15,078 nucleotides of DNA, taken from assembly GCA_051888795.1 (NCBI GenBank), contig JBJFCD010000093.1:1-15078 (forward strand), written 5' to 3'. A program made the translations under genes and the position numbers. The stretch is from MD308 sp051888795. Its GTDB lineage: Bacteria > Bacillota > Clostridia > Lachnospirales > Lachnospiraceae. Numbering within the stretch: position 1 is the first letter of the stretch; each line of letters opens with the position of its first letter. Shown here in pieces: positions 14,869 through 15,078 of this stretch. The notes below the pieces were generated by a model. The model searched no databases, was not told where the DNA came from, and saw only the letters and a program-made list of their open reading frames with translations.

Positions 14869-14896
14869 ATTATATCATGTCAACGTTGTTTTTCAA
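14869..14896 (-). promoter_or_regulatory. Promoter of the restriction operon with palindrome in the spacer
   Basis: On the minus strand TTGAAA (14891-14896) is followed after 16 bases by a perfect TATAAT (14869-14874). The start codon of the HTH gene lies 38 bases downstream. The perfect 8-bp palindrome CAACGTTG (14881-14888) fills the middle of the spacer, an ideal place for a repressor. The HTH protein encoded just downstream is the obvious candidate to bind it, by inference. A second -35-like TTGACA lies inside the spacer but has no fitting -10. Confidence 0.7.
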
Positions 14897-14961
14897 TATT
14901 TTATTTTGTTTATTGTTGTTTGTTGATATTATGTGTTATTTTCTCCATGTGTTAGAGGCCG

Positions 14962-15009
14962 GAAGAATCGACCACTGGGAGTCCAGAAGAAATGACCAAT
15001 TTGAGTCCA
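14962..15009 (+). mobile_element. 24-bp tandem repeat, probable end of an IS21-like element
   Basis: Two adjacent 24-base units (14962-14985 and 14986-15009) agree in 19 positions; both contain GAAGAA, then TGACCA or CGACCA, then GAGTCCA. Multiple short repeats next to the terminus, with a preceding GGCCGGAA, are typical of IS21-family ends in Clostridia, where they bind the transposase. The left border could be near TGTTAG (14949-14954), since IS21 elements begin with TG. If so, the element continues beyond the window and its genes are not visible here. No transposase is seen, so it could also be a solo end or debris. Confidence 0.45.
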
Positions 15010-15029
15010 TTTAAAACAACCATCATTAA

Positions 15030-15058
15030 TTGACTTCGGACGCGAGTTTTGACATAAA
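15030..15058 (+). promoter_or_regulatory. Weak rightward promoter candidate just inside the putative element end
   Basis: TTGACT (15030-15035) and CATAAA (15053-15058) are separated by 17 bases. The position just inside an IS21-like end and its outward reading would suit a transposase promoter, but the -10 matches in only four positions. Confidence 0.2.
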
Positions 15059-15078
15059 CTTCAGATAATGCCTGAACT

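Overview
The window looks like a chromosomal segment of a low-to-moderate-GC Clostridia member, probably a Lachnospiraceae-type gut firmicute. This is inferred from gene content (a LytTR/DUF3021 pair, a TipAS-type MerR regulator, an RlmCD-like methyltransferase, a NYN/OST-HTH protein), from strong AGGAGG-like ribosome binding sites, and from the DnaC-like remnant. No species can be assigned from the sequence alone. Every convincing gene lies on the minus strand, so transcription runs from right to left.

Right part (about 8890 to 14900): a restriction-type defence operon. Its order of transcription is a small excisionase-type HTH protein, a 732-residue protein with two complete cytosine-5 DNA methyltransferase cores in tandem, a 412-residue protein with a PD-(D/E)XK/QxxxY nuclease signature, and a 720-residue GmrSD-like DUF262-DUF1524 protein with an HNH-type motif. 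A good promoter (TTGAAA-N16-TATAAT with an 8-bp palindrome in the spacer) precedes it and an intrinsic terminator follows it. The operon therefore combines a methylation-guarded nuclease candidate with a member of a family best known for attacking modified DNA. Mobile-element debris lies on both sides. On the left is a hybrid pseudogene: the start of an SMC/OLD-like ATPase joined to a nonsense-mutated DnaC-like gene. On the right is a 24-bp tandem repeat resembling the end of an IS21-type element.

Middle part (about 4750 to 7970): housekeeping-type genes. These are a low-molecular-weight tyrosine phosphatase, a small membrane protein with an acidic DF-repeat tail, a NYN-domain ribonuclease-like protein with two LOTUS/OST-HTH domains, and a TRAM/TrmA-family 23S rRNA m5U methyltransferase 10 bases downstream of it.

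Left part (1 to about 4720): a four-gene LytTR regulatory operon (ABC ATPase, ABC-2 permease, stand-alone LytTR regulator, DUF3021 membrane protein) with nearly zero gaps. Just upstream of its likely promoter are two direct repeats spaced 21 bp apart, the geometry expected of a LytTR operator. It is followed by an NCS2 xanthine/urate-type permease. The window ends inside a MerR/TipAS regulator whose promoter has the 19-bp spacer typical of MerR control.

No tRNA, rRNA or CRISPR array was seen.
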